NCBI GenBank assembly: GCA_029212275.1 | Contig: JARGOI010000107.1 | Coordinates: 1 to 5,654 of the forward strand | Length of the DNA stretch: 5,654 bases | From: Thalassolituus sp. | GTDB taxonomy: Bacteria; Pseudomonadota; Gammaproteobacteria; Pseudomonadales; Oceanobacteraceae | Reading direction: 5' to 3' | Shown: positions 1-5,420 of the stretch, piece by piece | Position numbering within the stretch: position 1 is the first letter of the stretch | How the letters are laid out: each line of letters starts with the position of its first letter | The notes under the pieces: model-generated | Seen by the model: the letters and a program-made list of their open reading frames with translations, nothing else | The model's database searches: none | Told to the model about the DNA's origin: nothing | Program-made: the position numbers and the translations under genes

Positions 1-67
1 CTTCGTTCGGGCACTCTGGCTCGCAAACATCACAGTTGATGCATTCGTCAGTAATTATCAAAGCCAT
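1..67 (-). CDS. yfhL: YfhL-family 2[4Fe-4S] ferredoxin, N-terminal part (cut by window edge)
   Basis: The first 22 residues are visible, beginning MALIITDECINC and ending at the window edge. They hold C9, C12, C15 and C19 in a CxxCxxCxxxCP pattern, the classic first half of a bacterial-type ferredoxin that binds two 4Fe-4S clusters. The start of the protein closely resembles E. coli YfhL as I remember it. The family consists of small cytoplasmic electron carriers of about 80-110 residues; its redox partner cannot be told from this fragment. The start is supported by a GGAGAA Shine-Dalgarno sequence (complement of 74-79) six bases upstream. The gene follows coaD on the same strand after 22 bases with no terminator between, so it is probably cotranscribed with coaD, an order also known in Pseudomonas. 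The second cysteine motif lies outside the window. Confidence 0.92.
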   Translation of the reverse strand, partial: MALIITDECINCDVCEPECPNE

Positions 68-89
68 GAAACATTCTCCACAAAAAAGA

Positions 90-572
90 TTAGGCGCTGG
101 CGTGCGCTTTTTTTAGTGCTGCTGCGACTTTTGGATGCACCAGCGTACTGATGTCACCGCCCAACGACGAAACTTCGCGCACAATGGTTGAAGAAATATA
201 AGAATATTGTTCCGCAGGAGTTAAAAATAAGCTTTCAACGGTCGGAGCCAATACACGATTCATATTGGCCAGCTGGAATTCGTATTCGAAGTCGGAGACC
301 GCACGAAGTCCTCGGAGAATGATATTCGCATTCTTTTCTCGCACAAAGTCTGCCAACAAGTTGCTGAAACCCACCACTTCAATATTATCTAGATGACCTA
401 AAACATCTCGTGCAAGCTCGACACGGGTATCTAAATCCATCAGCGGACGTTTTTTAGGACTAGCCGCGATGGCGACAATAATGTGGTCGAACAAGCGCGC
501 AGAGCGTTCTATCAAATCGGTATGACCGTTAGTGATCGGGTCAAATGTACCTGGGTAAACCACTATATTCAT
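90..572 (-). CDS. coaD: Phosphopantetheine adenylyltransferase (CoaD)
   Basis: This cytoplasmic enzyme transfers AMP from ATP to 4'-phosphopantetheine, giving dephospho-CoA and pyrophosphate, the penultimate step of coenzyme A synthesis. From the chosen start it has 160 residues, against about 159 in E. coli. The nucleotidyltransferase signature YPGTFDPITNGH covers residues 6-17, including the TxGH motif with H17. Other conserved elements are K41 in SPKKRPL, R87 and R90 in ILRGLRA, and the ISSTIVRE motif at 126-133. An in-frame ATG six codons upstream (588-590) would add MSESVT. I prefer the inner ATG because family members begin two or three residues before the YPGTFDP motif, a GAG-rich Shine-Dalgarno-like stretch lies nine bases before it, and a candidate promoter at 602-630 would leave the outer ATG almost no leader. 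The ferredoxin gene follows closely downstream. Confidence 0.96.
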   Translation of the reverse strand: MNIVVYPGTFDPITNGHTDLIERSARLFDHIIVAIAASPKKRPLMDLDTRVELARDVLGHLDNIEVVGFSNLLADFVREKNANIILRGLRAVSDFEYEFQLANMNRVLAPTVESLFLTPAEQYSYISSTIVREVSSLGGDISTLVHPKVAAALKKAHASA

Positions 573-601
573 AGTTACGCTCTCGCTCATCAGAGCTGCG
601 G

Positions 602-630
602 ATTTTAAAGGAAGGGCGCGCGGTAAACAA
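602..630 (-). promoter_or_regulatory. Candidate sigma-70 promoter for coaD
   Basis: On the minus strand, TTGTTT (complement of 625-630) and TAAAAT (complement of 602-607) are separated by exactly 17 bases, resembling a -35 and -10 pair. Transcription would start near 594-596, giving a leader of about 22-24 bases to the coaD ATG at 572. A second possible pair lies further upstream: TATTCA (complement of 705-710) and TATACT (complement of 682-687), also 17 bases apart. Both are consensus matches by eye only. Confidence 0.4.
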
Positions 631-720
631 CCGAAGCCACCTATTAGTTGACCATTTACACAACCATTGTCGCGCTGAGACAGTATAGATCAGGAACCCT
701 TAGCTGAATATTTCATCAGA

Positions 721-730
721 TAAGTACTTA
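721..730. promoter_or_regulatory. Perfect 10-bp palindrome in the divergent intergenic region
   Basis: TAAGTACTTA reads the same on both strands and lies 16 bases before the topoisomerase start, in the 174-base region between divergent coaD and the topoisomerase operon. Its position could suit an operator for the rightward operon. I found no convincing -35/-10 pair for that operon: TTTACA at 655-660 and TATAGA at 684-689 are 23 bases apart, too far for a standard sigma-70 promoter. A 10-bp palindrome in AT-rich DNA can arise by chance, so a regulatory role is speculative. Confidence 0.2.
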
Positions 731-746
731 AATAGACGTCAGAGAA

Positions 747-1814
747 ATGAATCAGTCAATTTCAAAATCCACACACAAGGTGAATCTGAGCAAGGCGGAG
801 CAAGCAAAAATAGTCGGTCTAACGTATATCTCCTCCGACAACTTAGGCCATACCCGCAAAGCATGTGGACGTGGGTTTAAGTTTTTGACTCACAAAGGCC
901 AACTAATTACGGGAGAATTACGAGACAATATTGCGAAACTGCCCATTCCTCCTGCATGGCGTGACGTTTGGATTTCTCCAGATTTAGACGGTCACTTATT
1001 GGCAACCGGTTACGATAAAAAAGGTCGCAAGCAATATTTATATCATCCCGACTGGTGTGCTTTACGTCAGCAAAAAAACTTTGCTCGCATGATACCTTTC
1101 GCAGAAACTTTGCCAACTATTCGCAGATTGGTCGAGACAGATTTTTCTCAAAGGACGCTTAACTATCGTTGCTTGGCGGCTGTAGCGGTTCGTTTTTTAG
1201 ACGATGGACTGATTCGAGTGGGCAACCGTCGATATACACAAAATAATGGAAGCTACGGGTTGACGACACTGACTCGCCGACACATCAATGTGAATACCAA
1301 AAGTTTGACATTAGAGTTTTTAGGTAAGTCTGGTGTCGAGCGTTGTATTAAGATTAGTGATGCTCGTATGGCGCGAAAAATTAAAAAATGTCATGAATTA
1401 CCCGGCCAACATTTGCTGCAGTATTTAGATGAAACTGGATGCGAGTGTGCTTTGAGTTCCAGTGACGTGAATGAGTATTTGAGTGAGCTGAGTAAAGATC
1501 AATTTACGGCGAAAGATTTTCGTACTTGGGGTGGAACCGTGGCTGCCATTGAGTTCGTATTATCTCATCAGCACGACGAGGAGATGAAAAAAGAAGATAT
1601 AAACGAGCGTTCTGTTGTCGATTATGTCGCCGCTAAGTTGGGGAATACCGCAGCCGTGGCTCGTAAAAACTACATTCATCCAGCGATTATTAAAGCAATT
1701 GAGCAGCGCAAAGTACCATACGAAGTACCACGAACAATGATTGGTCAGTTTGATGGTCTAAGCGAGATAGAGATGATCACCTTGAGTGTGTTGAAAGAAG
1801 CGATACCGTCATGA
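747..1814 (+). CDS. Type IB DNA topoisomerase (bacterial, poxvirus-like)
   Basis: The 355-residue protein is a bacterial TopIB, which relaxes DNA of either supercoil sign by nicking one strand through a 3'-phosphotyrosine link, without ATP or metal. An N-terminal domain (about 20-115) contains GRGFKF and LPIPPAWRDVWI, typical of the family. The catalytic domain follows. By motif I assign R157 (LIRVGN), K194 (FLGKSG), R259 (AKDFRTWGGT), N300 (KLGNTAAV) and nucleophile Y309 (RKNYIHP). Spacing between these five matches the catalytic set I recall for the Deinococcus enzyme (R137, K174, R239, N280, Y289), so it should be active. About 20 residues precede the conserved core. The ATG has only a weak purine-rich AGAGA directly before it, so translation may be modest or the start uncertain. 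Its stop overlaps the next start as ATGA, suggesting an operon with the lipoprotein and nuclease genes. TopIB is patchily distributed in bacteria, alongside essential type IA and IIA enzymes. Confidence 0.95.
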   Translation: MNQSISKSTHKVNLSKAEQAKIVGLTYISSDNLGHTRKACGRGFKFLTHKGQLITGELRDNIAKLPIPPAWRDVWISPDLDGHLLATGYDKKGRKQYLYHPDWCALRQQKNFARMIPFAETLPTIRRLVETDFSQRTLNYRCLAAVAVRFLDDGLIRVGNRRYTQNNGSYGLTTLTRRHINVNTKSLTLEFLGKSGVERCIKISDARMARKIKKCHELPGQHLLQYLDETGCECALSSSDVNEYLSELSKDQFTAKDFRTWGGTVAAIEFVLSHQHDEEMKKEDINERSVVDYVAAKLGNTAAVARKNYIHPAIIKAIEQRKVPYEVPRTMIGQFDGLSEIEMITLSVLKEAIPS

Positions 1815-2971
1815 GAGGAGTGCGTTTTATTTCAAACTTGTCTCCACCGGCTTTGTCTATATCGACCCGACTGATCTCTACACTTTTGATCTCTGCGCTG
1901 TTGATCTCAGTATGCTTACTTAGCGCCTGCAGCCCTGCACCAAGCGACACCCTGAATGATTATCTTGCTCGCCTTACCCGAGCATTAGATGTCTCAGTAA
2001 GTGATATCGCTAAGTATCAAAATCAAAAGCATGGTGTGCATGTCAATGCAGCGCTGCTCTCCACCCCTTCGCGACGCACCTTGTTATTGGAAACCCCGCA
2101 GCAATCGTTAGATATATTGGAGTTTCTGCGTCTATCCAATTGTGAGTTAGGGCGTGTTATCGGGCAACAAAACAGCTCGTTGGGACGCATGGCGGCAACC
2201 AGCCAAACGATGCATTTGCAACGTGATTTATTACTCAGCGCGCCTGAGTGTGAAGCAAGGTTGGTTAAAGAAAATCCAGAACTGTCACAGCGTGTTATCA
2301 GCATGATGCGTATTAAGTCTGAGGCACGCATGGCGTATTGGTGGAATGCTTGGTTTGCCGGATTAGAATGGAGCGCCTTCAATGACCTGACCGGTGAGCC
2401 CCTCGCGTTGGTTTTGCCCGATACTAATAGGGATTTGGATGACACTACGCCAGCACAAGCCACCGAGGCTGCAATTACTTCGTTGTCTTACGCCATTAAT
2501 CAGGGCGAAGCATGGAGTGCAAAGCATTATCAATACGACAGTGGGCAAATGGAGCAGCACTTACAACAATTACTCGCCAGCGAAGCTATCGGTCGTTGGC
2601 GTTTGTCGCAGCAACTTTTGACGCAATTGAGTCAGCAAGCAGGGGACTTAATTAATCTACGTCTAGGGTCTCGCCCCCTGTGTCCTGCCCAGCGTAAAAC
2701 CCCTCAGGCAGAGATTGTTCAAAATGTGTTTTATAAATACTATGCGGGTGTGGTGCAGCCCTATCTCAGTAAAAGCGAGCGCTTTGCTGACCGCTTAATG
2801 CCCTTGTTAGAGAGAGCCGGTGCGATGGCACAACCAGTAGATGATTACTTCCAATGGTTAACACAAATACAGCGCGAACGTGACGCTTTGCAACAAGCGC
2901 ATCAATATCATGTTGAACAATGGCAGGCGTTGTTAACCCAGTGCGCCATGATGCCTGCTGGAGAACGTTAA
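1811..2971 (+). CDS. DUF3080-family lipoprotein, function unknown
   Basis: The 386-residue protein has a lipoprotein signal peptide: basic residues R2, R5 and R20, a hydrophobic core at 21-37, and lipobox LSAC with C40 as the predicted lipidated residue. Serine at +2 favours the outer membrane under Lol sorting rules. The mature part resembles DUF3080 as I know it: ILEFLRLSNCELGRVIGQQN with NSSLGRM just after (102-127), LLLSAPEC (140-147), YWWNAWFAG (176-184), and a C-terminal part with FYKYYAGVVQPYL (307-319) and HVEQWQALLTQC (367-378). The family has no established function and I see no catalytic motif. Four cysteines (C111, C147, C291, C378) could form two disulfides in the periplasm. The start overlaps the topoisomerase stop by four bases, so translation is probably coupled; only AAGAAG-like purines lie upstream. 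The nuclease gene begins one base after this stop. A 15-bp tandem repeat builds the signal-peptide core. Confidence 0.85.
   Translation: MRGVRFISNLSPPALSISTRLISTLLISALLISVCLLSACSPAPSDTLNDYLARLTRALDVSVSDIAKYQNQKHGVHVNAALLSTPSRRTLLLETPQQSLDILEFLRLSNCELGRVIGQQNSSLGRMAATSQTMHLQRDLLLSAPECEARLVKENPELSQRVISMMRIKSEARMAYWWNAWFAGLEWSAFNDLTGEPLALVLPDTNRDLDDTTPAQATEAAITSLSYAINQGEAWSAKHYQYDSGQMEQHLQQLLASEAIGRWRLSQQLLTQLSQQAGDLINLRLGSRPLCPAQRKTPQAEIVQNVFYKYYAGVVQPYLSKSERFADRLMPLLERAGAMAQPVDDYFQWLTQIQRERDALQQAHQYHVEQWQALLTQCAMMPAGER
1872..1916 (+). repeat. Three 15-bp tandem repeats encoding the lipoprotein signal-peptide core
   Basis: Three consecutive 15-bp units begin at 1872, 1887 and 1902, each starting TGATCTC. 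Units one and two agree at 12 of 15 positions and units two and three at 9 of 15. They encode the pentads LISTL, LISAL and LISVC (residues 21-35). The repeat is in frame, so gain or loss of a unit would lengthen or shorten the hydrophobic segment by five residues without a frameshift. Each unit contains a GATC site. Confidence 0.8.
2960..2965 (+). promoter_or_regulatory. Ribosome binding site of the S1/P1 nuclease gene
   Basis: GGAGAA lies seven bases before the ATG at 2973, inside the last codons of the lipoprotein gene. It fixes the nuclease start and is the best Shine-Dalgarno sequence of the three-gene block, since the two upstream genes have weak ones. The nuclease could therefore be translated more efficiently than its partners. 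Confidence 0.8.
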
Positions 2972-2972
2972 T

Positions 2973-3914
2973 ATGACGGTGTTTTTTCAACGACTGCGAA
3001 CAATATTTGTTGTGTTCATAAGTCTATTTTTTGGCTTAGTAGTAAGTCAGCAAACCTGGGCCTTTAGTAAAGTAACGCATGAACTGGTGTGTGAAATGGC
3101 TTACCAGCAATTGACAGCAGAGGCGCGCCAGCGCCTCGATGCTTTATTTGAAAAAAGTGAGTTGCAACAAACCTTTCCGCAAGCATGCGCATGGGCCGAC
3201 GATATTCGTCGTCAAGATGAATTTAAACATACCTCTGCTTGGCATTACATCAATGTGCCGCGTTCGGCCAAAGAAGTGCTGCCAAAACATTGCGCTTCTC
3301 GTGGCTGCGTTACCGAGTCCATCTTAACGATGCGAGTTCGTCTGCAAAATCAACCAGAGCAAGACTGGCAAGCGCTATTATTTTTAAGCCATCTATTGGT
3401 CGACCTTCATCAGCCACTGCATGTCAGTTATGCGGACGATCGTGGTGGCAATAAAACCAAAGTCACTGCTAATAAACAATCCACCAATCTTCACCGCCTC
3501 TGGGACGGCATGTTCAATGTAAAAACATTAAGCGAGCAAGATCGACAACAGTTTAAGATGGATTCAGTCAGTGTTTATCACAATGAATACTCTCAACCTG
3601 TCTTATTGTTCGAGCAGGACGTATTCATATGGGGGACCGAATCCCTGCAAAAAACACGCTCTATTTATCAGCAATTACAGCACAGTCACTCTTATTCTAA
3701 GCAGGCATTAGCCATGCAGTCAGATTGGATGCGGGCGCGTTTATTAGTGGCTGCTGCAAGACTTACGCACGAATTAGAAACCGTATTTTCGTCGTCATCA
3801 ATGCAGTTAACAAATCGCTCTAAGGTAAATATCGATGATAAAAATACGATTACTTCAGCTACTGAATCACCAAGTATGTGGTCGACATTCAAGCAATGGC
3901 TGAGTGAGTTTTAG
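2973..3914 (+). CDS. Exported S1/P1-family zinc-dependent nuclease
   Basis: The 313-residue protein belongs to the S1/P1 nuclease and phospholipase C fold, whose members use three zinc ions to cleave single-stranded DNA or RNA and 3'-phosphates. Residues 1-30 form a Sec-type signal peptide with likely cleavage TWA|F; there is no twin-arginine motif. Metal ligands of the family are visible: H36 (VTHELV), D76 (WADD), H91 (WHYINVP), H140, D144 and H150 (FLSHLLVDLHQPLH), and H174 with D178 (NLHRLWD). The predicted mature N-terminus, which in P1 nuclease is a zinc-binding Trp, is Phe31 here. C107 and C112 (CASRGC) match the short disulfide loop of P1 nuclease. After about residue 270 comes a Ser/Thr-rich tail and a final segment with WSTFKQWLSEF, beyond the usual core. 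The gene starts one base after the lipoprotein stop. The target could be extracellular or periplasmic nucleic acid; a phospholipase role is less likely. Confidence 0.93.
   Translation: MTVFFQRLRTIFVVFISLFFGLVVSQQTWAFSKVTHELVCEMAYQQLTAEARQRLDALFEKSELQQTFPQACAWADDIRRQDEFKHTSAWHYINVPRSAKEVLPKHCASRGCVTESILTMRVRLQNQPEQDWQALLFLSHLLVDLHQPLHVSYADDRGGNKTKVTANKQSTNLHRLWDGMFNVKTLSEQDRQQFKMDSVSVYHNEYSQPVLLFEQDVFIWGTESLQKTRSIYQQLQHSHSYSKQALAMQSDWMRARLLVAAARLTHELETVFSSSSMQLTNRSKVNIDDKNTITSATESPSMWSTFKQWLSEF
3120..3137 (+). repeat. GC-rich 7-bp inverted repeat inside the nuclease gene
   Basis: GAGGCGC (3120-3126) and GCGCCTC (3131-3137) are perfect reverse complements around the four-base loop GCCA. In mRNA this would form a strong short hairpin about 50 codons into the nuclease gene, encoding roughly EARQRL. 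No T-run follows, so it is not an intrinsic terminator. It may be a chance product of codon use in an Ala/Arg-rich helix. Confidence 0.6.
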
Positions 3915-3958
3915 TTAATCAAATAGACAGCAAATAAAATCAGATGGGAATGTAATGA

Positions 3959-4696
3959 TTATAAATTACTGACCGCTTCCGGAGATTTACGAATCAAGCG
4001 CGACGCCAATACGCCAACTTCAAACAATAGCCACATAGGAACGGCAAGTACGGTTTGTGAAATAACATCGGGCGGGGTGACCAACATGCCGACCACAAAG
4101 CATCCTAAAAATATATAAGGACGTTTGCTCGATAGGGATTCTACGGTAGTGATGCCACTGAGTACCATTAAAAAAGTCGCAATAGGTATTTCAAAAGCGA
4201 TGCCAAAGGCAAAAAAGATTTTTAAAATAAAATCCAAAATGTTGCCGATATCAGGCATAAAAGAAATACCTTCGGGCCCCGCAGCGCTAAAAAAACCAAA
4301 CACAAGTGGTAAAACTACAAAGTAGGCAAAGGCAATGCCGCTATAAAACAAAACGATGCTGGATAATAACAATGGAATCGCGAAGCGTTTTTCATTTTGA
4401 TACAAGCCCGGGGAAATAAACGCCCAGATTTGATGGAGAATAACGGGCACTGCAAGCAACACCGACAACACAAAGGTAAGTTTGAACGGGACTAAAAAAG
4501 GCGCTGCAACACCGGTAGCGATCATTTGACCATCGCTTGGTAATAACACCGATAATGGTTTGACTAAAATCAAATACAAATCATTGGCGAAGTAAAATAA
4601 TCCTAAGAAAATGATTAACACGACGGCAACTGCGCGCAATAAACGATTACGTAGCTCAACAAGATGACTAATAAGTGATTGTTCTGGTGCGGTCAT
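3959..4696 (-). CDS. tatC: Sec-independent protein translocase subunit TatC
   Basis: TatC is the multispanning inner-membrane core of the twin-arginine translocase. With TatB it forms the receptor for RR signal peptides of folded proteins, then recruits TatA. The protein has 245 residues, close to the family norm, with about six hydrophobic segments. Key residues line up with those of E. coli shifted by one: E14 (HLVELRNRLL), P47, F93 and E102 in the loop WAFISPGLYQNEKR, E169 (AFEIP) and D210 (VTPPDVISQT). It should therefore be functional. Its start overlaps the tatB stop as ATGA and has no clear Shine-Dalgarno sequence, so translation probably depends on ribosomes finishing tatB. The gene ends 44 bases from the convergent nuclease gene. 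That gap holds no convincing terminator for either strand. Confidence 0.98.
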   Translation of the reverse strand: MTAPEQSLISHLVELRNRLLRAVAVVLIIFLGLFYFANDLYLILVKPLSVLLPSDGQMIATGVAAPFLVPFKLTFVLSVLLAVPVILHQIWAFISPGLYQNEKRFAIPLLLSSIVLFYSGIAFAYFVVLPLVFGFFSAAGPEGISFMPDIGNILDFILKIFFAFGIAFEIPIATFLMVLSGITTVESLSSKRPYIFLGCFVVGMLVTPPDVISQTVLAVPMWLLFEVGVLASRLIRKSPEAVSNL

Positions 4697-5088
4697 AAGG
4701 GTTTATCGGCTGAAGGATGGTTGGAATCAGTGTTAACACGTTCATCCCGATTGTTAGCGGCGTCTTCTTTTAACTGTTTCTCAGTTCGATCTGGCGCGAC
4801 TTCTTTAATGTCTGGTTCTTCTTTAATGTCTGGTTCTTTTTTAATCGATGGCTTTGGAAAAGAGCTATCTTCGTCCAAAAAAGTTGCCATTGGATCATTC
4901 AGTTTTTCTTTCAATTCTTCGATTCGTGCATGACGCTCAAGATCTTCTTGGAAATTTGCAATCGAACGGCGCGCTTTGCCGATAATTAATCCCAATGTTC
5001 GAGCGGCTTTTGGCAGTCGTTCGGGACCTAAGACAAGCAGTCCTAGAACACCGATAACCAGTAACTCCATAAAGCCAATATCAAACAT
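4693..5088 (-). CDS. tatB: Sec-independent protein translocase subunit TatB
   Basis: TatB pairs with TatC to form the substrate-binding complex of the Tat pathway. The 131-residue protein has the usual plan: a short N-terminal membrane helix (about 4-20) starting MFDIGFMELL, the hinge LGPERLP (20-26) that separates TatB from TatA, an amphipathic helix up to about residue 65, then a long, charged and probably disordered tail. The family-typical glutamate E8 in the membrane helix is present. The tail contains KEPDI and KEEPDI hexad-like repeats encoded by an 18-bp tandem repeat. The start overlaps the tatA stop by one base (TAATG), and an AGGA Shine-Dalgarno sequence sits nine bases upstream within tatA. 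The stop overlaps the tatC start. Confidence 0.97.
   Translation of the reverse strand: MFDIGFMELLVIGVLGLLVLGPERLPKAARTLGLIIGKARRSIANFQEDLERHARIEELKEKLNDPMATFLDEDSSFPKPSIKKEPDIKEEPDIKEVAPDRTEKQLKEDAANNRDERVNTDSNHPSADKPL
4801..4836 (-). repeat. Two perfect 18-bp tandem repeats in the tatB tail
   Basis: The 18 bases at 4801-4818 are repeated exactly at 4819-4836, and a decayed third unit at 4837-4854 matches at about 12 of 18 positions. In tatB they encode successive hexads of the KEEPDI type in the disordered C-terminal tail. The period is a multiple of three, so copy-number change would keep the frame. Exact identity of two units suggests a recent duplication by slippage. Confidence 0.9.
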
Positions 5089-5330
5089 TAGGACTTATCC
5101 TGATCCTTTGTTTCTTTAAACTGCGCATCAGGTTGCGCCAAGTCTTCTTTTTTTTCTTTCGCAAGACTTTTTTGTTCATCTTCAGAAGGTGCATCATTCA
5201 TGGCATTTTTAAAACCTTTCACAGCATCGCCCAAATCACCTCCCATTGAACGTAATTTTTTGGTGCCAAAAATCATAATGACAATGGCCAGAACGATCAG
5301 TAGTTGCCACATGCTAATTCCTGCAAACAT
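5088..5330 (-). CDS. tatA: Sec-independent protein translocase subunit TatA
   Basis: TatA oligomerises to form the transport element of the Tat system once TatBC has bound a twin-arginine substrate. The 80-residue protein starts MFAGISMWQLLIVLAIV, with one membrane helix (about 3-20). The hinge FGTKKL (21-26) has the conserved FG of TatA rather than the GPE of TatB. An amphipathic helix with VKGFKNAM follows (about 38-45), then a charged Lys/Glu/Asp tail. The start at 5330 agrees with the E. coli N-terminus as I recall it, and a GGGAGAA Shine-Dalgarno sequence precedes it; the Met at residue 7 is inside the membrane helix. The gene leads a tatA-tatB-tatC unit and lies 90 bases downstream of hisE on the same strand. 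A strong ribosome site here, with coupled starts for tatB and tatC, fits the need for excess TatA. Confidence 0.97.
   Translation of the reverse strand: MFAGISMWQLLIVLAIVIMIFGTKKLRSMGGDLGDAVKGFKNAMNDAPSEDEQKSLAKEKKEDLAQPDAQFKETKDQDKS
5090..5101 (-). promoter_or_regulatory. tatB Shine-Dalgarno sequence within a small potential hairpin
   Basis: On the minus strand the tatB Shine-Dalgarno AGGA (complement of 5098-5101) can pair with UCCU (complement of 5090-5093) across the loop TAAG. The UCCU lies in the last tatA codon and the first base of its stop. A ribosome finishing tatA would open the pairing and free the site. The stem is only four base pairs, so the effect would be modest at best. Confidence 0.3.
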
Positions 5331-5420
5331 AATTTTCTCCCATCAAATAAAGAATATTAATAGTGTTGTACTGAGTTGATATAGGGACCGTGCATTGCTC
5401 AGCAACGGGTCAGATGCTAA
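5331..5420 (-). other. hisE-tatA intergenic spacer
   Basis: This 90-base spacer separates hisE from tatA. It carries the tatA Shine-Dalgarno (GGAGAA, complement of 5335-5340) and an AT-rich stretch around 5343-5365. A small inverted repeat, TTGCT-C-AGCAA, lies at 5395-5405, but no T-run follows it on the minus strand, so it does not look like a terminator. I could not find a convincing -35/-10 pair; readthrough from hisE is the simplest way to express the tat genes. Confidence 0.5.

Noticed and set aside
1717..1740. Direct repeat AAGTACCA twice near the end of the topoisomerase gene
   Set aside because: It is short, within coding sequence and explained by the KVPYEVPR peptide.
747..1814. The 355-residue protein as a tyrosine recombinase or integrase, which shares the catalytic fold
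   Set aside because: The GRGFKF and LPIPPAWRDVWI N-terminal motifs and the R-K-R-N-Y spacing match bacterial topoisomerase IB. The LGNTAAVARKNYIHP motif is the TopIB form, and there are no flanking attachment-like repeats.
2023..2463. Long minus-strand open frame inside the lipoprotein gene
   Set aside because: It lies fully opposite a well-supported DUF3080 gene, has no recognisable domain and reads as an antisense shadow.
2973..3062. The nuclease as a Tat substrate, given the adjacent tat genes
   Set aside because: The signal peptide contains RLRT with no twin-arginine motif and is strongly hydrophobic, typical of Sec export. The tat genes belong with hisE on the other strand.
3952..3969. 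GTAAT and ATTAC inverted repeat between the nuclease and tatC genes, a possible bidirectional terminator
   Set aside because: The stem is only five AT-rich pairs with an eight-base loop, overlaps the tatC stop codon, and has no adjoining T-run.
5388..5408. CCG/CGG plus TTGC/GCAA inverted repeat after hisE, a possible terminator separating hisE from tat
   Set aside because: The stem is short and interrupted by a bulge, and no T-run follows on the minus strand.
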